Source of the DNA: Euryodendron excelsum
Lineage: Eukaryota > Streptophyta > Magnoliopsida > Ericales > Pentaphylacaceae
NCBI GenBank assembly: GCA_033060915.1
Contig: CM065399.1
Span: 19,412,001-19,476,000 of the forward strand
Reading direction: 5' to 3'
DNA: 64,000 nt
Both the position numbers and the translations under genes were made by a program. The notes below the pieces were generated by a model. It saw only the letters and a list, made by a program, of their open reading frames with translations, ran no database searches and was not told the DNA's origin. Below, piece by piece: positions 1 through 11,765 of the stretch (within the stretch, counting starts at the first letter, position 1; the number at the start of each line of letters is the position of its first letter).

Positions 1-105
1 GTAGTTGAAGGTGGGAACACACCTAGTGGGGTGGAGGAAAATGAATCTAGGAATGAAGTTAGTAAGGAGGGAGAGAATTGTGAATAATAAAAGAAGAGTG
101 AGAAG
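1..105. other. Unassigned flank
   Basis: Short purine-rich sequence ahead of the first LTR end. The last 20 or so bases are nearly all A and G and directly precede TGTAAG, so they could be the polypurine tract of another LTR element extending left of the window. Too little is visible to decide. Confidence 0.3.
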
Positions 106-474
106 TGTAAGCACCCCATTTTTGTTCACTCGGTAATCTCCAGCCCGACTAGACTCACATTCAAACTGACACAGACACATTCAAGTCCAAACCATTTTTC
201 CTAACTCAATCCAATCAATCAATCAATCACATCGTGGGCCCACTGGGCATAACATAGGCAAAATGACCAAAGTGCCCTTGTGGCATTGCTCGGTCCAATT
301 CCAATCGGCATGGCTTCCTAGAGATGGTAAGTCCCCATTTCAATCTCAAATTCAATTTGAAATCCAATTCCAATCCAGGTCAAATTTGGCACGCCTTTTG
401 AAAAAGTTAATCCCTCAGGCGATAATACTAGCCAGTCCGGCACCTTTTTCGAGAAAACTCTTTGAAACGGTAAG
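106..474 (+). repeat. Ogre-type LTR, 5'-end fragment, plus orientation
   Basis: Begins TGTAAGCACCCCATTTTTG, the terminal sequence shared by every long LTR in this window, and follows the LTR start of the copy at 47957 for about 370 bases, including the (AATC)n stretch, the AAAATGACCAAAGTGCCCTTGTGGCATTG line and the GGCACGCCTTTTGA module. Homology then stops abruptly at about 474, where oppositely oriented LTR sequence begins. No target-site duplication was found, so this looks like a rearrangement product and not an insertion boundary. Confidence 0.75.
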
Positions 475-1251
475 TGTTGACCTAAGTTTTGAGTGTTTCC
501 ATCACTCTGAAGGCCTGTGATGAGTTGGTTTCTAAAGGCATCTTGTCCTTTAGTAAACGTGTCACGGCCAAGAGGCGAGTTTGGTCCCGTGACATAGGGG
601 GTTTGTTGGCAATTCCCAAAATCGACCTATTTACGAGTGTTTCCGCCACTCTGACAGTTGTGATGTTTGCAACTGTTTTTGCCACTTTGACGATGCGCGT
701 TCATTCCAGATATTGTCTGATCTTAGGAAGCTACTAGGTGGACTTATCGTCTGAGGAATTAACTTTCTCGAAAGATGTGCCGAATAATGAACATTCTTCA
801 TTGACGAGCTAGCAGGCGTCAAAGGTGGACTGTTCTATCATCTCAGGGACTTGGGTTCCATCCTGGTTGACGAGTTTAAAAGGACTTACAGTTTCAAAGA
901 GTTTTCTCAAAAAACATGCCGGACTGGAAGGTCTTACCGCCTAACGAATCAACTTTCACAAAAGGTGTGCCAGACTTCATTTGAATTAGAATTGAATTTA
1001 AAATTAAATTTGAGATTGAAATGGGGACTTGCCGTCTCTAGGATGACGTGCCAATTAGAAACGGACCGAGCAATGCCACAAGAGCATTTTGGTCATTTTG
1101 CCTCTTATTAGGTCCTGCGGGCTTGTGAAGCAATTGATTAATTGGATGGAGTCTGAAAATTTTGATTTTGACTTGAATGTGTCTGTGTCAGTTTGAATGT
1201 GAGTTCGGTCGGACTGGAGATTGCCAAGCGGGCAAAAATGGGGTGTTTATA
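475..1251 (-). repeat. Ogre-type 3' LTR, 5'-most part only, minus orientation
   Basis: Reverse complement of the first 770 or so bases of the long LTR family, ending at 1251 in GGGGTGTTTATA, the complement of a mutated TGTAAGCACCCC. The adjoining bases to the right form a polypyrimidine run, which is a polypurine tract on the minus strand. This is therefore the start of the 3' LTR of the minus-strand element whose 5' LTR lies at 9792-14444. Positions about 880-1251 are an inverted repeat of 106-474, so the two LTR fragments form a fold-back with arms of about 370 bases and a spacer of about 400. Confidence 0.75.
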
Positions 1252-1274
1252 GCTGCCCCTCTTTTTCTGTCTTT
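1252..1274 (-). other. Polypurine tract of minus-strand Ogre-type element
   Basis: On the minus strand this reads as AAAAAGAGGGGCAGC directly before the LTR start TATAAACACCCC. A purine-rich run abutting the 3' LTR is the plus-strand primer of LTR retrotransposons, and the position fits exactly. It fixes the orientation of the element as minus. Confidence 0.65.
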
Positions 1275-2708
1275 GTCAAAGACAAAAAACGATAAAGTAA
1301 GAGTCCTATGTTGACCGCAAGGCGATCAGAGAGATGGAGCTTGAAAATCTTAGAAGACTAGAATCTTGAAAATGGATATTTGGCCCAAGGGGCAAAGCTA
1401 CAAAGATTTTGACTCAGCAGTGGCGCCAGATTTTGGAATAAAAACTAGCAAATTTTAGATTCGAAGCTTGCAAGTTGTGAGGCTTTGAGAGAGAGTTTAT
1501 GAATGATTTCAAGTGTTAAGCTGTGTGCATTGAAGGAGTGACCTTTGGGGACCTTGGAGGATCGTTGGAAGTGCTCACCATCACTGGAATAGTCGTCGGA
1601 GAAGAAGATTTCGCTGAAAAACTCCAAGAGGTGACTTTTTTGCTTTTCATTGATTTTGATATATAGAACTCTGTTTGAGTCGTGAAAATAGTTGAAACTA
1701 ATGCTTTGATGTGTTTTGAATAATATTATAGAGTTATTTTTATATTTTGATGCTTGCTTGACTGAATTTGGGTAGTTTTGGATGTTTATGTAAAAGGGGT
1801 TTCTACAAGAATTGGGGATTTGTGCCTAGAGCCTTGGGTACTGAGTTTTTTGGCTAGATTTTTATACTATATGCCTTAGAAAAATGTGTTTAACAGCCAT
1901 ACGCAATTTCATGATTTTCTGAAAACTTTTCAAATTTTTAATTTTCCAAAAACTAGAAAAATAAGTTAAAAAATAAGAAAAATTTTAACTTTAACCCTTT
2001 GAAAAATGTGAAAATATTTTAGAAAATATTTGAAGTAGTTTTTAAAAACTTTTGCGACAATCTCAAAAATCCTTGAATTTTATAAAATGGAACAGGTGTT
2101 TGAAAATTTGAAAATCTTAAGAATGTGCACAAATTATTTTGTGTGTGTTGGTATTATGTGATTGCGAGATCATAAAGTGTACTATTTGTGTCTTGTTATA
2201 GTGTCGTGCATGCTGTAGAAACCATTTTTAAAATGAAACTTTGTCGAAATTTTTTGAGATTAAGGAAAGAGTTAGAGAATTTTGAAATGAAATCTTTTTG
2301 AAGGGAAAATATATAAAACCTTTTAGGCCTCCCCGAAAAACTCAGGGAGGCCTAAAACTATTACAAGAAAAACTTAGGAAGCATTTTAAAAATGAAATTT
2401 TGAATAAAAACTTTTGAGGAAAATATTTTGGAAGACTTGAAAATGGATTTTGAATTTCGAAAACTTGGGAATTGATAAAGATTTTAGGAAAAAGGAAATT
2501 TTTTAGGATTGAAATTTTGAGATTTTTTGAGGATTGATTTTTGAATAGGAGTTTTTGAAGAAAAAAGATTTCAGAAAGCTTGAAACTTGATTGGAATAGA
2601 AATTTTTTAAGGAGAAACTTGAGATGGACTTTGATTGAAAACTTATGAGATTTATTTTGAAATGAACTTTTGATTTGGAATTGGAAGCTATTTTGATTTG
2701 AAATGTGG

Positions 2709-2907
2709 ACAAAACATGTAGAAAATTCGTTTTCACTTGAAACTTGAACATTTGAAGGCAAAATGTTTAGAAAATTCATTTTGACTCGAAACTGAAAATC
2801 TTTTAAAAGCAAAATGTATAGAAAATTCATTTTCACTCGAAACTTGACTTTTAAAATCAAAATGTTTAGAAAATTCATCTTGACTTAACATTTGAAATCT
2901 TTTTCAC
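2709..2907. repeat. Tandem repeat, about 50 bp x 4
   Basis: Four head-to-tail units with the core AAAATGTTTAGAAAATTCAT followed by TTTCACTCGAAACTTGA begin near 2709, 2758, 2811 and 2859. They lie just upstream of the antisense extra ORF, in the 3' untranslated part of the minus-strand element. Confidence 0.7.
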
Positions 2908-3231
2908 TTTTTCCTTTTTTTAATGGATCTCTTACCTTTTTTGAACCGTACTTACCATATATCGACGTTCTTACCTTGATTTGACTTTCAAGATGGCCGA
3001 CGTGGGCGATTATGGTTCGGAGAGGAGGCGCCGATCTGGGAAGGGTGCCAGCACGGATTCTGCTGGTAGTTCCAGCCACTCTAAAGGTAGTCGTAGGTCA
3101 GCTGGTCGAGCATCATCTAGCCAGAGCAGGTGGTGGAGTATACTTCCAGTCGACCCCTTCCCTCCGATCAAGCAGACCTTAGAGGGAGATATGGATGCAA
3201 AGGAGGAGGTGTCAGGCCTTAGCAATCGGGT

Positions 3232-3989
3232 GTGACTGGTTATAGGAGGGCCTCCTCTTGAAATAGGTAGACAGATACTGATCTTGGTGATTTGGAGGTA
3301 CCATATATTCCTCTATTAGGAGACCTTGCCTATCATCCCAGCGTCTACTCTCGACAACACTTGCCTCGTCCCCAGGTACACGCATCGTTCAGAGGGGCCG
3401 TCCATCTAGTTTTTAGCACTATATAGCGAGCCGCTTCATCTTATCATGCTTCTTGGTGGAGATTGGGATTGGAGCATTTATAGGATTATAGGCTAACCAC
3501 CTGAACAAACATTTGGTGCTGGCCTTGATTGAGAGGTGGTTTGGTGAGACGGGTACTTTTTACTTTGTAGGCTTTAAACTGGGTCCTACTCTATTGGATT
3601 AGGCCATCAGGTGACTAGTTACAGGAGGGCCTCCTCTAGAAATAGGCAAACAGATGCTGATCTTGGTGATTTAGAGGTACCAAATATTCCTCTATTGGGA
3701 GACCTTGCCTATCATCCCAACGTCTACTCTCGACAACACTTGCCTTGTCCCCAGGTACACGCATCGTTCAAAAGGGCCATCCATCTAGTTTTTAGCACTA
3801 TACAGCGGGCCGCTTCATCTTATCCTACTTCTTGGCGGAGATTGGGTTTGGAGCATTTATAGAATTATAGGTTAACTGCCTGAACAAACATTTGGTGCTG
3901 GCCTCGATTGAGAGGTGGTTTGGTAAGACGGGTACTTTTTACTTTGTAGGCTTTAAGCTAGGTCCTACTCTATTGGATTAGGCCATCAT
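3232..3989 (+). repeat. 379-bp tandem duplication within the extra ORF
   Basis: 3232-3610 and 3611-3989 are head-to-tail copies. Both start GTGACTGGTTAYAGGAGGGCC (or a close variant) and end GGATTAGGCCATCA. They differ at scattered positions, so the duplication is not very recent. It repeats the start of the mobile-domain-like coding sequence. Confidence 0.85.
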
Positions 3990-5097
3990 TATGGGGCTTT
4001 CTTTCGTCGGTCAACAGATCACTCTACAGTCAGTTAACAAGGCCGATGCGTGTGCTTTGTTAGACTTGCCTCCTCGTGAGCATTCTGCTTTTCCAGTTTC
4101 TTGGCTTGGTCGGGACGAAAGTACCTTTGCTGTTGAACCACCACCCGCACAATGAGATATCATAAGGCGATGACTTGTTTTGTACATCATTTTCAGCTAC
4201 TTCTGCAATAACAAGTCGCTCATCCCTTTTTGATTGGTGAGCATAGTAGCGATCTGGGAGCTTTATTTGAGTTGGACTGGGGGTCTTTTTCTTTTGGCTA
4301 CTTCCTTCTATCCATGCGAGTCTTGACTACCTCCTGCTGAGGCTGTGTGACTGGATTTTGGCCCTTTCTTATCTGGTGGAGTTATAAGTATTTGCCGGTC
4401 CACCATCCCAAGGTTATATAGGCTGATCTTTATCCACGAGCTTTAAGGTGAGCTCGTGGCTGATCTTTATCCATGAGCTTTGAGGTGGGCTCGTGATCGA
4501 GTGGCCCAACGATCTAATATTACTGACTTTGTGACGTTACGGGCGAACCTGGAGCTGATCGAGGCGAGGGATCTGACTTAGCGGCCCTTTGTCGGATCAA
4601 TTCATTATGCGGCGTTTAGGTGCTTGGTCTCGTTGTCTCTATCGAGGGTTTTCTTTCTTAGTGATGATTCTTGGGAGTCTTATCTGAGAGACCGGCATTA
4701 GCACCAGTTTCATGAGGAGTTCCGGTCAGCAGGGGATCCGCCAAAGTACATGTTCGAAGCTTTAGTTGAAGGAGTTCCTATTCCATATCAGGAACATCAG
4801 CCAGGTGCTGGTTTTCTACTTCCTCTAGAGACTAACTATACGACATATTTTGGGGCCCATTATGTAGGTGCCTTCACTCAATTTGAGGTGTTAGTCGGTG
4901 GGTACGCCATTGGCTAAGAGGTGGTGGACTTGTGGCGTTAAGCCAGAGGATATTTGTCCCAAGCTGAGTTCACTAATGTGAGGGATCAAAGGGACCAGTA
5001 CCAAATTGAGAAGGACCAGTTCCGGATGGAGAGGGATTATTTTCAGTCCGAGGTAACTACTTTGACCGCTCGGTTGGCTCAGATGGGAGGCAATGGG

Positions 5098-5183
5098 GTA
5101 TGTTTTCCTTTTTTTCTTCTTCCTTTTGACGTTATTTAGTTATTCATTTGCCTTATTGATTCTGGTTCTTTTTTTCTTTCTAG
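5098..5183 (+). other. Probable intron in the extra ORF
   Basis: Coding sequence ending in ...AQMGGNG is followed by GTATGTTTTCC, a T-rich stretch and TTTCTTTCTAG, after which GATGTTGGTGCTTCTAG continues an open frame (DVGASSGRLPLSEPSFGDFD) to a stop. This GT...AG interval of about 86 bases, with a polypyrimidine tract, has the look of a small plant intron. An intron on the plus strand supports the view that this ORF is transcribed antisense to the retroelement. Confidence 0.5.
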
Positions 5184-5267
5184 GATGTTGGTGCTTCTAG
5201 TGGCCGTCTGCCTCTTTCAGAGCCATCTTTTGGAGACTTCGACCCGGACATCAACTTTGATCTTTAA

Positions 5268-7173
5268 TGAGTGCCCCCTGACATAGGCTCAGATTCTCTT
5301 CTACATTCTATACTAGAGATGTATTTAGTTTCATTGTTAGATAGTTTATTTTGTGTATAGAATGGATATTTAATGATTCAAATAGTTAGATGTATGTGTT
5401 AATGTATGGACAGGAAGGGATATTTATGATTTACATAGCTAGGTATATGGACAGATGCATGTACAGGGATAATGATGATGATGTACATTTATTACTTGAG
5501 ATGATATCAAACTATATTGGTAATTTCTGTTTCTACAGGGAGCTATGTCCTATATATGCGAAGCTCAGGCCAACATTTTTATAAAAATGCAATTCACATA
5601 TGAGGAATGCAACAGTTAATACAATGAACGGGGCGCTGTCAAACTATACATTCTTGAAATGATAACTCCTTCCTTGTTAGGGGTTTGGTTTGTCTTTTGG
5701 CTCAACCCTACCTTGACTGGATGATAGTATTCTGTACTTTTCTCATCTTGTTTATTGACTCCGACTTTCTGCCTTAGATTAGTGTATGGGATTATTTGGC
5801 TTGAACTCTCAACCCTTGGGGCTTTGGCAACTACTTACCTGGCCTTTGGTAGAGCGATGAGTAGCTAGTCTTTCAATTTGAGGAGACTTTGCTTTAAGAC
5901 TGTAATGTACGCTAAGTTATGGGGTTTTGAAAAACGGGATATGCAGGCTCGAATTTGATATTGCTCTTGGTGGGGTGTAGATCTATACCATCCTTGATTG
6001 TTTTTTCGGCAGGGTTAGCATCTTTCTTCAGCTTTGGCACCACGTCTGACTCATTTAGATCAAACAATATGTTTTCAATCAGAATAGACTTTAATAGGGT
6101 TCTAATGTAGGCCATAGTTTTGGGTTTTACAAGAAAAGGTAAAGGTTCGAACCTATAGCTTCTAATGGGCTTCTTTATCACTTAGGATCACCTTTGGATT
6201 TTTCGTCTTACCTTTACTATATACTCCTCAAGATGCCATGACATGACTCTTTTCTCTTCTAGCTTTAACTGTGTGGCACAAAATGACTTTTCTTCTAGCC
6301 TTTTTTTTTTTTTGGGCTCTTGCCCCCTTGGCGACTCTTTCTTTTTGCTTTTCTTTTTCTTCCATGTCTTTTTTTTCTTTTTTTTTTTTATGAGATGGAC
6401 ACTTCAACAACTCTTTTCTCTCAGATATTTTCCTTAGCATTTCAATTTAACCCATTGCGGACGATGATCCCTAGGTTGCGGTTTTCTTAAAAAGAAAAGT
6501 AACTGGCTTAATAAGTTTGACAATGTTTGCTTTTGACTATATGAGAAATGAAATGAGGGCCTCTCTTCATTTTGAACTAGATTGCTTGATCCATAGAGCC
6601 TTTACGTTGCTTCATCTCGATGGAGGATAAATGACATGCTTTACGAAGTTCTCAGTTATCTATCTGTCCCAGTGTAGGGGGACAGTCTTCGATCAGGGTT
6701 GACAAAGAATCTTTTCACTTTCTGCGAGGCACTAGTGAGTTGAACAAAGGGATTTTTTTAAAAAAAAAAAGAAAGATGGCTCCTCTTTCTTTGATAGTCT
6801 GGCCACACATCGCTTAGCTTCAGTATTTTGCAAGTATTGCTTTTGGGTAGTTTCCTCACTCATCCTCATCCTCTCTCTTTTTGGAAAGTTGATCACTTGG
6901 TGCATGGTTAACTCATGCTATCATACTCTTCAAGTTACATCCTCCATAAGAGAATCTATGCCCTTTGTGTAGGAAGCATTCGCCATTCACAAGAAAAATA
7001 TAAGATCACAGCAATGAAGGAAAAGACTATTATTTTATTATTTTAGTGACAAGCATGTAGTTCTTTAAAAGAAATGGAAATGTAGACATTAATTTAAAGA
7101 CAAAATATAAAGGGATAAAAAGAAAGTGGGTGAAAACACCCCTCTCTTGTACGCTTACGAAGAGGACCCTTTC
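5268..7173. other. Degenerate internal sequence, no convincing gene
   Basis: Between the extra ORF and the gag relic. It contains a short minus-strand open stretch at 5912-6181 (residues MIKKPIRSYRFEPLPF...) that I do not recognise, and long T/C homopolymeric runs at about 6298-6390. No RT or integrase motif is visible where pol would be expected. Confidence 0.5.
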
Positions 7174-8522
7174 TCAGTAAGGTTTTGGGACGATGCCCAT
7201 ATTTTTTATGCTCTGTCCATAATTGCAATCTCCGGCCAAGACAAGGCAAGAAAAGGCTTCTTTTAGGGCTCTAGGTATGTTGGCAGTGATGGTGTAGTTG
7301 TTAGCTTCATTGACCTCCATATCGTCCTTGGCGACAGGTTCTTCCACAAACAGGGTGGCTAGCTCACCTCCCTCCAACTCGAATGGCTCTGTCTATGCTT
7401 TTGACTCTTCTCGCTCCCAACCCATGTCTTCATAATTAAACTCAGATGCAGGCCAAGGGTTTTCAAGTAAGTGGCGCTCAACTTCGGCATACCTAGGGTG
7501 TAGAAACTCATCACCCCAACCGTCGGCGCTCAACTTCGGTATACCTAGGCATACCTAGTGTGGGCTCCTTAATCGGCCAGTCTGATGAATCAGGCACTTC
7601 ATTAGGTTTATAGAGACAAATCGAGCATAGTGGAAATTCCTCCTCCAAATCACTCTCTTCATCCGTCTCCCAGTCCCCATCATAATTTTCAATCATAGCC
7701 TCTTCCATCCTATCATCATCTCCTATTTCCTCTAGTATCAGATTAATAGTGTGGTCTGATAAAGGATCAGATTATTGGTCGTGCATTGATGATATTGTTG
7801 TCTATTAGGTCTTGAATTTTATGCTTAAGGGTGAGACAACTTTCAGTGTCATGCCCTTGTCCTACTGAATGGTATTCACAAATTGCCGAGTTAAAGTTGG
7901 GTGGTAAGGGATTGGGTCGTGATCGAGAGAGTATAGGTTTCAAGTATCCTACTGCTAAAAGGTTGTAGTAGGCTATGGTTTGTGTACAAGCAAGTTTAGT
8001 GAAAACTCAGTTTTTCCCAGTTCCCTTTTTAGGTCGGAAGGGTATCTTTGATGTCTTGGAAGGCCGGGGGTCCATTTCTGGCATGATACTAGCAGGGTTG
8101 ACAGCTTGGAGATCAAGGAAGTTTCGGGTTTTGTGTTTCAAAGCGGGACCATTTTCTGTATCACGGCTAGGTGAGTTAGAATAGGATTCACGTGATAGGT
8201 TATATGATTGGGGTACTCAGTGGAAGACAAGCCTAGGAGGTGTTGGAATAAGGTGATTATCTTGGCGAAGATGTTGGTAGTCTAATGGAACATAATCTCA
8301 GTCTTCTCCCTTGGTTCTTTTTTGTAGGATTACATGCCCCTCATAGGTCTGGTCTTGAGGAGCCTCTGCTTGCTCATTGGTTGTCATACCCTCATGGGAT
8401 AGGAGAAAAGGGAGCATTGCTTCTATTTTGGTCATCCTTTTCCTAAGTCCTCTTAATTCTTCTAATATTTGGGCTTGGTTATGTTCGAGGATCAGACTTG
8501 GTGACTCATTGAGTGGCTCCAT
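7174..8522 (-). pseudogene. gag: Tat/Ogre-type gag and protease-region relic
   Basis: The minus-strand reading starts with ATG at 8522 (MEPLNESPSLILEHNQAQIL, predicted coiled coil). About 7776-7975 reads PILSRSRPNPLPPNFNSAIC, then EYH, then GQGHDTESCLTLKHKIQDLID. This matches the C-terminal gag knuckle of Tat-lineage Ty3/gypsy elements (the C.YH...GHDTE.C..LKHKIQDLID pattern). Further downstream, acidic open segments (7511-7708, then 7174-7377) lie where the gag-protease linker is expected. Stops and frameshifts separate the pieces. The start agrees with the leader layout of the copy at 52619-54263, where a gag ATG occurs at the corresponding distance from the primer site. Confidence 0.65.
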
Positions 8523-9773
8523 TAAGGTCTAGGCCTAGGTGTAATCTCTGTGAAAGAAAAAGAAGAAAAGAAAAACAAGAACACAAGTCATAAATTAGTT
8601 TTTGATATTTGGAAAGCTTTACGCAATGCATGTCCTAGGGGTGTCCCTTCTTGAGAGGGAGACTAATCATGATGGATTTAGTTCACTTTTTAGAGATAGG
8701 AGGTTTGCCCATGTATGCAGATACTTTACCGTTTGAGTGGGAACATTCATTCATTCATTTAGGAAAAATAAAGAAGTACATTAGACTTTGGAGTTTAAAT
8801 ACAATGAAATTGAAATCCATTTTAATGGGGGGAGAGGGAATAATTTCCTTGGGACTTCCACCTATTTACTTTTATATTTGAGATCCTAAACTACTCTTGA
8901 GTCCTTGGATTCACCTTCTTTGAGTTTGATGTCAAGGAGGTTATTGAGAGACCTTACTGTTGGATTGCCTTTTATCTTCTTGGCAACCTATCTTCGTGAG
9001 CATACAGGGATTAGGGCCCCTATTATGGAATGACTTCAAATGCTTGCAATGAGTCCTGAAGGTTACATGGGAACCCTTAGGATTTTGGTAGGTTTAATGC
9101 AAGGGAGAGTGAACTTGGTGTCACTCTCTTTGGTTTGACCATATGCATGAAGATCCAATGACTTGAGTTACGTCGGAACTCTTGTCTCGACATGGAATAT
9201 TGAATAAATGAACATGTATGCATAGAGTAGAGAAAGAGAGAGCGATTGCAATTATAAAGTAAACATGGATGGATGAGCAGTTATACAGGCATTATAACAG
9301 CAAGAATACAAGCATTATAACAACAGGAGTAGACACAGCATCTTGCTTATAACCAACATACCGTTCCCCCTTCTAACTAGAAGGGACATATTCAAGTAGA
9401 GAATGCAAGTATGCAAATGTGTACGCACGGGCAGTGTGCGTGTGAAATTTTGAAAAGCAGAGGAAAAGGCCCAATAACTCCCATCCATCTTGTCCATTCC
9501 ATTCATTCATGACATACATGACAGTTAATATAACATGAAATAAACATGTCAATAAAGGTCCACCTAGAAAAATAAAGATGCAAAAGTCAGTACTTGAACG
9601 ACAAACTTAATGCAAGATTGAATAATTGAATGCAAGCAATGACATGTTTTTTAAAACAACTTTGACAAGTTTGATTTTGAAAATTTTGAAGTGGATGAAA
9701 TTGGACAAATTAATCGAAGACTCCAGAGGAGTAAAGGGTGAAAAGATATGATATTGGCCTAGCCCTCTAAGCG
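8523..9773 (-). other. 5' leader of the minus-strand Ogre-type element
   Basis: Untranslated leader between the gag start and the primer site. It is visibly homologous in reverse complement to 52639-54215. Shared landmarks include GTTCCCCCTTCTAACTAGAAGG against CCGTTCTAGTTAGAAGGGG, the CATGTATG(CAT) repeats, and the block describing TCTCTCAACGATCTCCTTGACATCAAA. No coding capacity is seen. Confidence 0.65.
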
Positions 9774-9791
9774 TCCCAAGTAGAGTCGCTC
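9774..9791 (-). other. Degenerate tRNA-Arg primer binding site
   Basis: On the plus strand TCCCAAGTAGAGTCGCTC, matching 14 of 18 positions to the complement of TGGCGACTCCACTGGGGA, the intact site at 52621. It lies immediately inside the 5' LTR, as a primer binding site must. Its decay fits an old element. Confidence 0.65.
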
Positions 9792-11499
9792 TCCGATTTT
9801 TCTCACTCGAGGAAAATACACACAAGTGGAAAAAACATATTACTCTCTTGTAGAACCCATCCTCCTAGAAGGACGAGTGCAACGAGATTTGAATTAGAAA
9901 TTAATTTGATTAAGGGTTTGTAGAAAAAGGTTTGGAGTCACCACCTAACTTGACTAAAATGAGTTAGGTCACTTAAAATTAAGTACAATCCAAAGATTAA
10001 ACTTAGGGTTATTGAAAAGGTGTTGAAAACTTTCTCAAGAGAGGGTTTTTTAAGAAAACAGGTTGTTTAGCAACCTTTGAAAAATTTTAAGCCCTTTTTT
10101 GAAAATAACTCCATTTTGGTCTTTAAAAACTGTGATATAACTTCGGAGGTTGGTTACATGTATGGCAGATGCACTAAGCCATCACCCTACTTTGCCATTG
10201 GGGTAGGGTGACATGCAAATGCAAGAAAGATATTTGATTTTAAAAATAAATTTTGGCGAAAAGGTTTGAAGTAATAGACTTGCAAAGAAGATTTGATTTT
10301 AAAAATAGATTTAAAAAGAAGAATTAAGGTTTGAAAGAAGGTTTTAGAAATTGGAGACTCGAAATAGATTATGGAATTGAAAACTTGAAAAATGTTGTGA
10401 CCTCACCCACGTAGGTTGCCTATGTATCCCTTTTGGGAATCCGGTTAGTCGTAGTTCGGACAAGAGTCCGATTAAAAATAGACATTTTTAGGTTTTTGAA
10501 AAGTTTGATTTGAAAAGATTTTATTAGAAAAGACTTCGATTTAAACTTGGAATAGAAGATTTAAAATTGAAATTTGGATTTAGGATTAACCTTAGAATTT
10601 GAAAAGGGTTTGAACTTCGAAAGAGAAGTTGGACTTGATTTGAGAAAGAAGGAGTGGAGTTTTGAAAACTTTTTTGACTTAGATTGAAATTGGAAAACTA
10701 TCTTGGTTTAGAAAGGAGTTGGAGCTTCCTAATTTAAGATTGGGGTTGAACTTGGGTTTAGGTACCCTAGGGTTTAGGTAACCTAAGATTGGAGCATAGA
10801 CTTGAAATAAGGAGGTTTGATCTAAACTTGAGAGGTTTGATCAAAGAAGGTTTTGGTTTTAGAAAATTTAAAATTAAGAAAGTTGAACTTAAGAAAGATT
10901 TGTAAAAGATTTGATTTGATTTAGAAGCACTTGACTTGAAATGGTTGGAAAGACTTGACTTGATTATTTGATTTGAATGAGTTTAGAAAGTTAAAGTTTA
11001 GGAAAGATTAGATTTTAGAAATCTTTGGATTTAGGAAAGTTTCAAAATAGGAAAGTTCCATTTTAGAAAAGTACCAAATTAGGAAAGTTTTGAATTTAGA
11101 AAAGTTTGCATTAAGAAATATTTGATTCTTATTTCCTAAAGTAGAAGATTAGATTTTATTTACAAAAATAGATGATTTGATATGGTTTCAATAATTGAAG
11201 GATTTGATTTAGTTTTCTAAACGGGAAGATTTAATTTAGTTTCCTAATTTGAAAGTTTGGATTTGACATGGAATTGGAAAGATTGAATTTTGAATATCTA
11301 AGATTTGGAAATCTATGATTTGGCGTAGAAAAAGAGATTTTGAAAATCTAGGATTTGATGTAAAAAAAAAATAGAGGTTTTGAAAATCTATGATTTGAAG
11401 CAAAAGAGGAAGTCATGTTTTTAGAAAAGAGAATTAGAGTTTCCTAACTATGGAATCTAGGGTTTGACTTGGACTCCAAGAAAAAGAGTTTTTAAAAAA

Positions 11500-11765
11500 T
11501 AGACCTTTTGAAGAGAGTTTCTAGGAAGGAAACTTGAAGAGAGTTTTTAGAAATTGAATTTTTCAAGAGAGCTTTTGGAAAGGAGTTTGGAAAGAATTTG
11601 GAAAAGAGATCTTTGAAGAGAGTTTTTGGAAAGGAGTTTGAAAAGCAATTTGGAAAGTAGGTCTTTGAAGAGAGTTTTTGGAAAGAAGTTTGAAAAGCAA
11701 TTTGGAAAGTAGGTCTTTGAAGAGAGTTTTTGGAAAGGAGTTTGAAAAGCAATTTGGAGAGGAGT
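11500..11765. repeat. Local tandem repeat in LTR U5, about 62 bp
   Basis: Near-identical units of the form GGTCTTTGAAGAGAGTTTTTGGAAA followed by GAGTTTGAAAAGCAATTTGGAAAGTA recur at about 11605, 11670 and 11715. They are local amplifications within the G-poor low-complexity part of the LTR. They create open frames in several phases that are not genes. Confidence 0.65.

Larger units (their letters stand above)
2993..5267 (+). pseudogene. Plant-mobile-domain-like extra ORF, antisense to its host element
   Basis: A plausible start ATG at 2993 opens a Ser/Arg-rich N-terminus (MADVGDYGSERRRRSGKG). Around 3880-4140 the reading ERWFGKTGTFYF, then GPTLLD, then MGLSFVG resembles the aminotransferase-like plant mobile domain core (a conserved pattern of ERW, THTFHLP, TL.DV and GLP.DG). 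From 4954 comes a charged coiled-coil stretch (MSQAEFTNVRDQRDQYQIEK), and the C-terminus ends DPDINFDL at the TAA at 5265-5267. A 379-bp tandem duplication, frameshifts and many stops break the frame, so it is a relic. It runs opposite to gag and the LTRs. PMD-type ORFs are known both in host genes and in Tat-type retroelements. The domain call rests on pattern recognition only. Confidence 0.55.
1252..9773 (-). mobile_element. Internal region of decayed Tat/Ogre-type Ty3/gypsy element
   Basis: Bounded by a polypurine tract at 1252 and a degenerate tRNA-Arg primer site at 9774-9791. At about 8.5 kb it is short for this lineage. Recognisable minus-strand coding sequence is limited to gag and a protease-proximal stretch at about 7174-8522. 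I could not find reverse transcriptase, RNase H or integrase motifs (for example YVDD or YIDD), so most of pol appears deleted. The 3' part (2993-5267) holds an extra gene on the opposite strand. Tat-lineage elements are known for extra ORFs beside gag-pol, sometimes antisense. AT-rich, repeat-like spacer fills 1280-2980. Confidence 0.65.

Noticed and set aside
2342..2878. 178-residue minus-strand open frame rich in Phe, Leu, Lys and Ser
   Set aside because: Translation of low-complexity A/T-rich repeat sequence, with no domain. The same kind of frame occurs throughout the G-poor tracts (11492-11773, 61828-62238 and 41041-41331).
6228..6440. Lys/Glu-rich minus-strand frame
   Set aside because: Translation of poly-T/C tracts; low complexity only.
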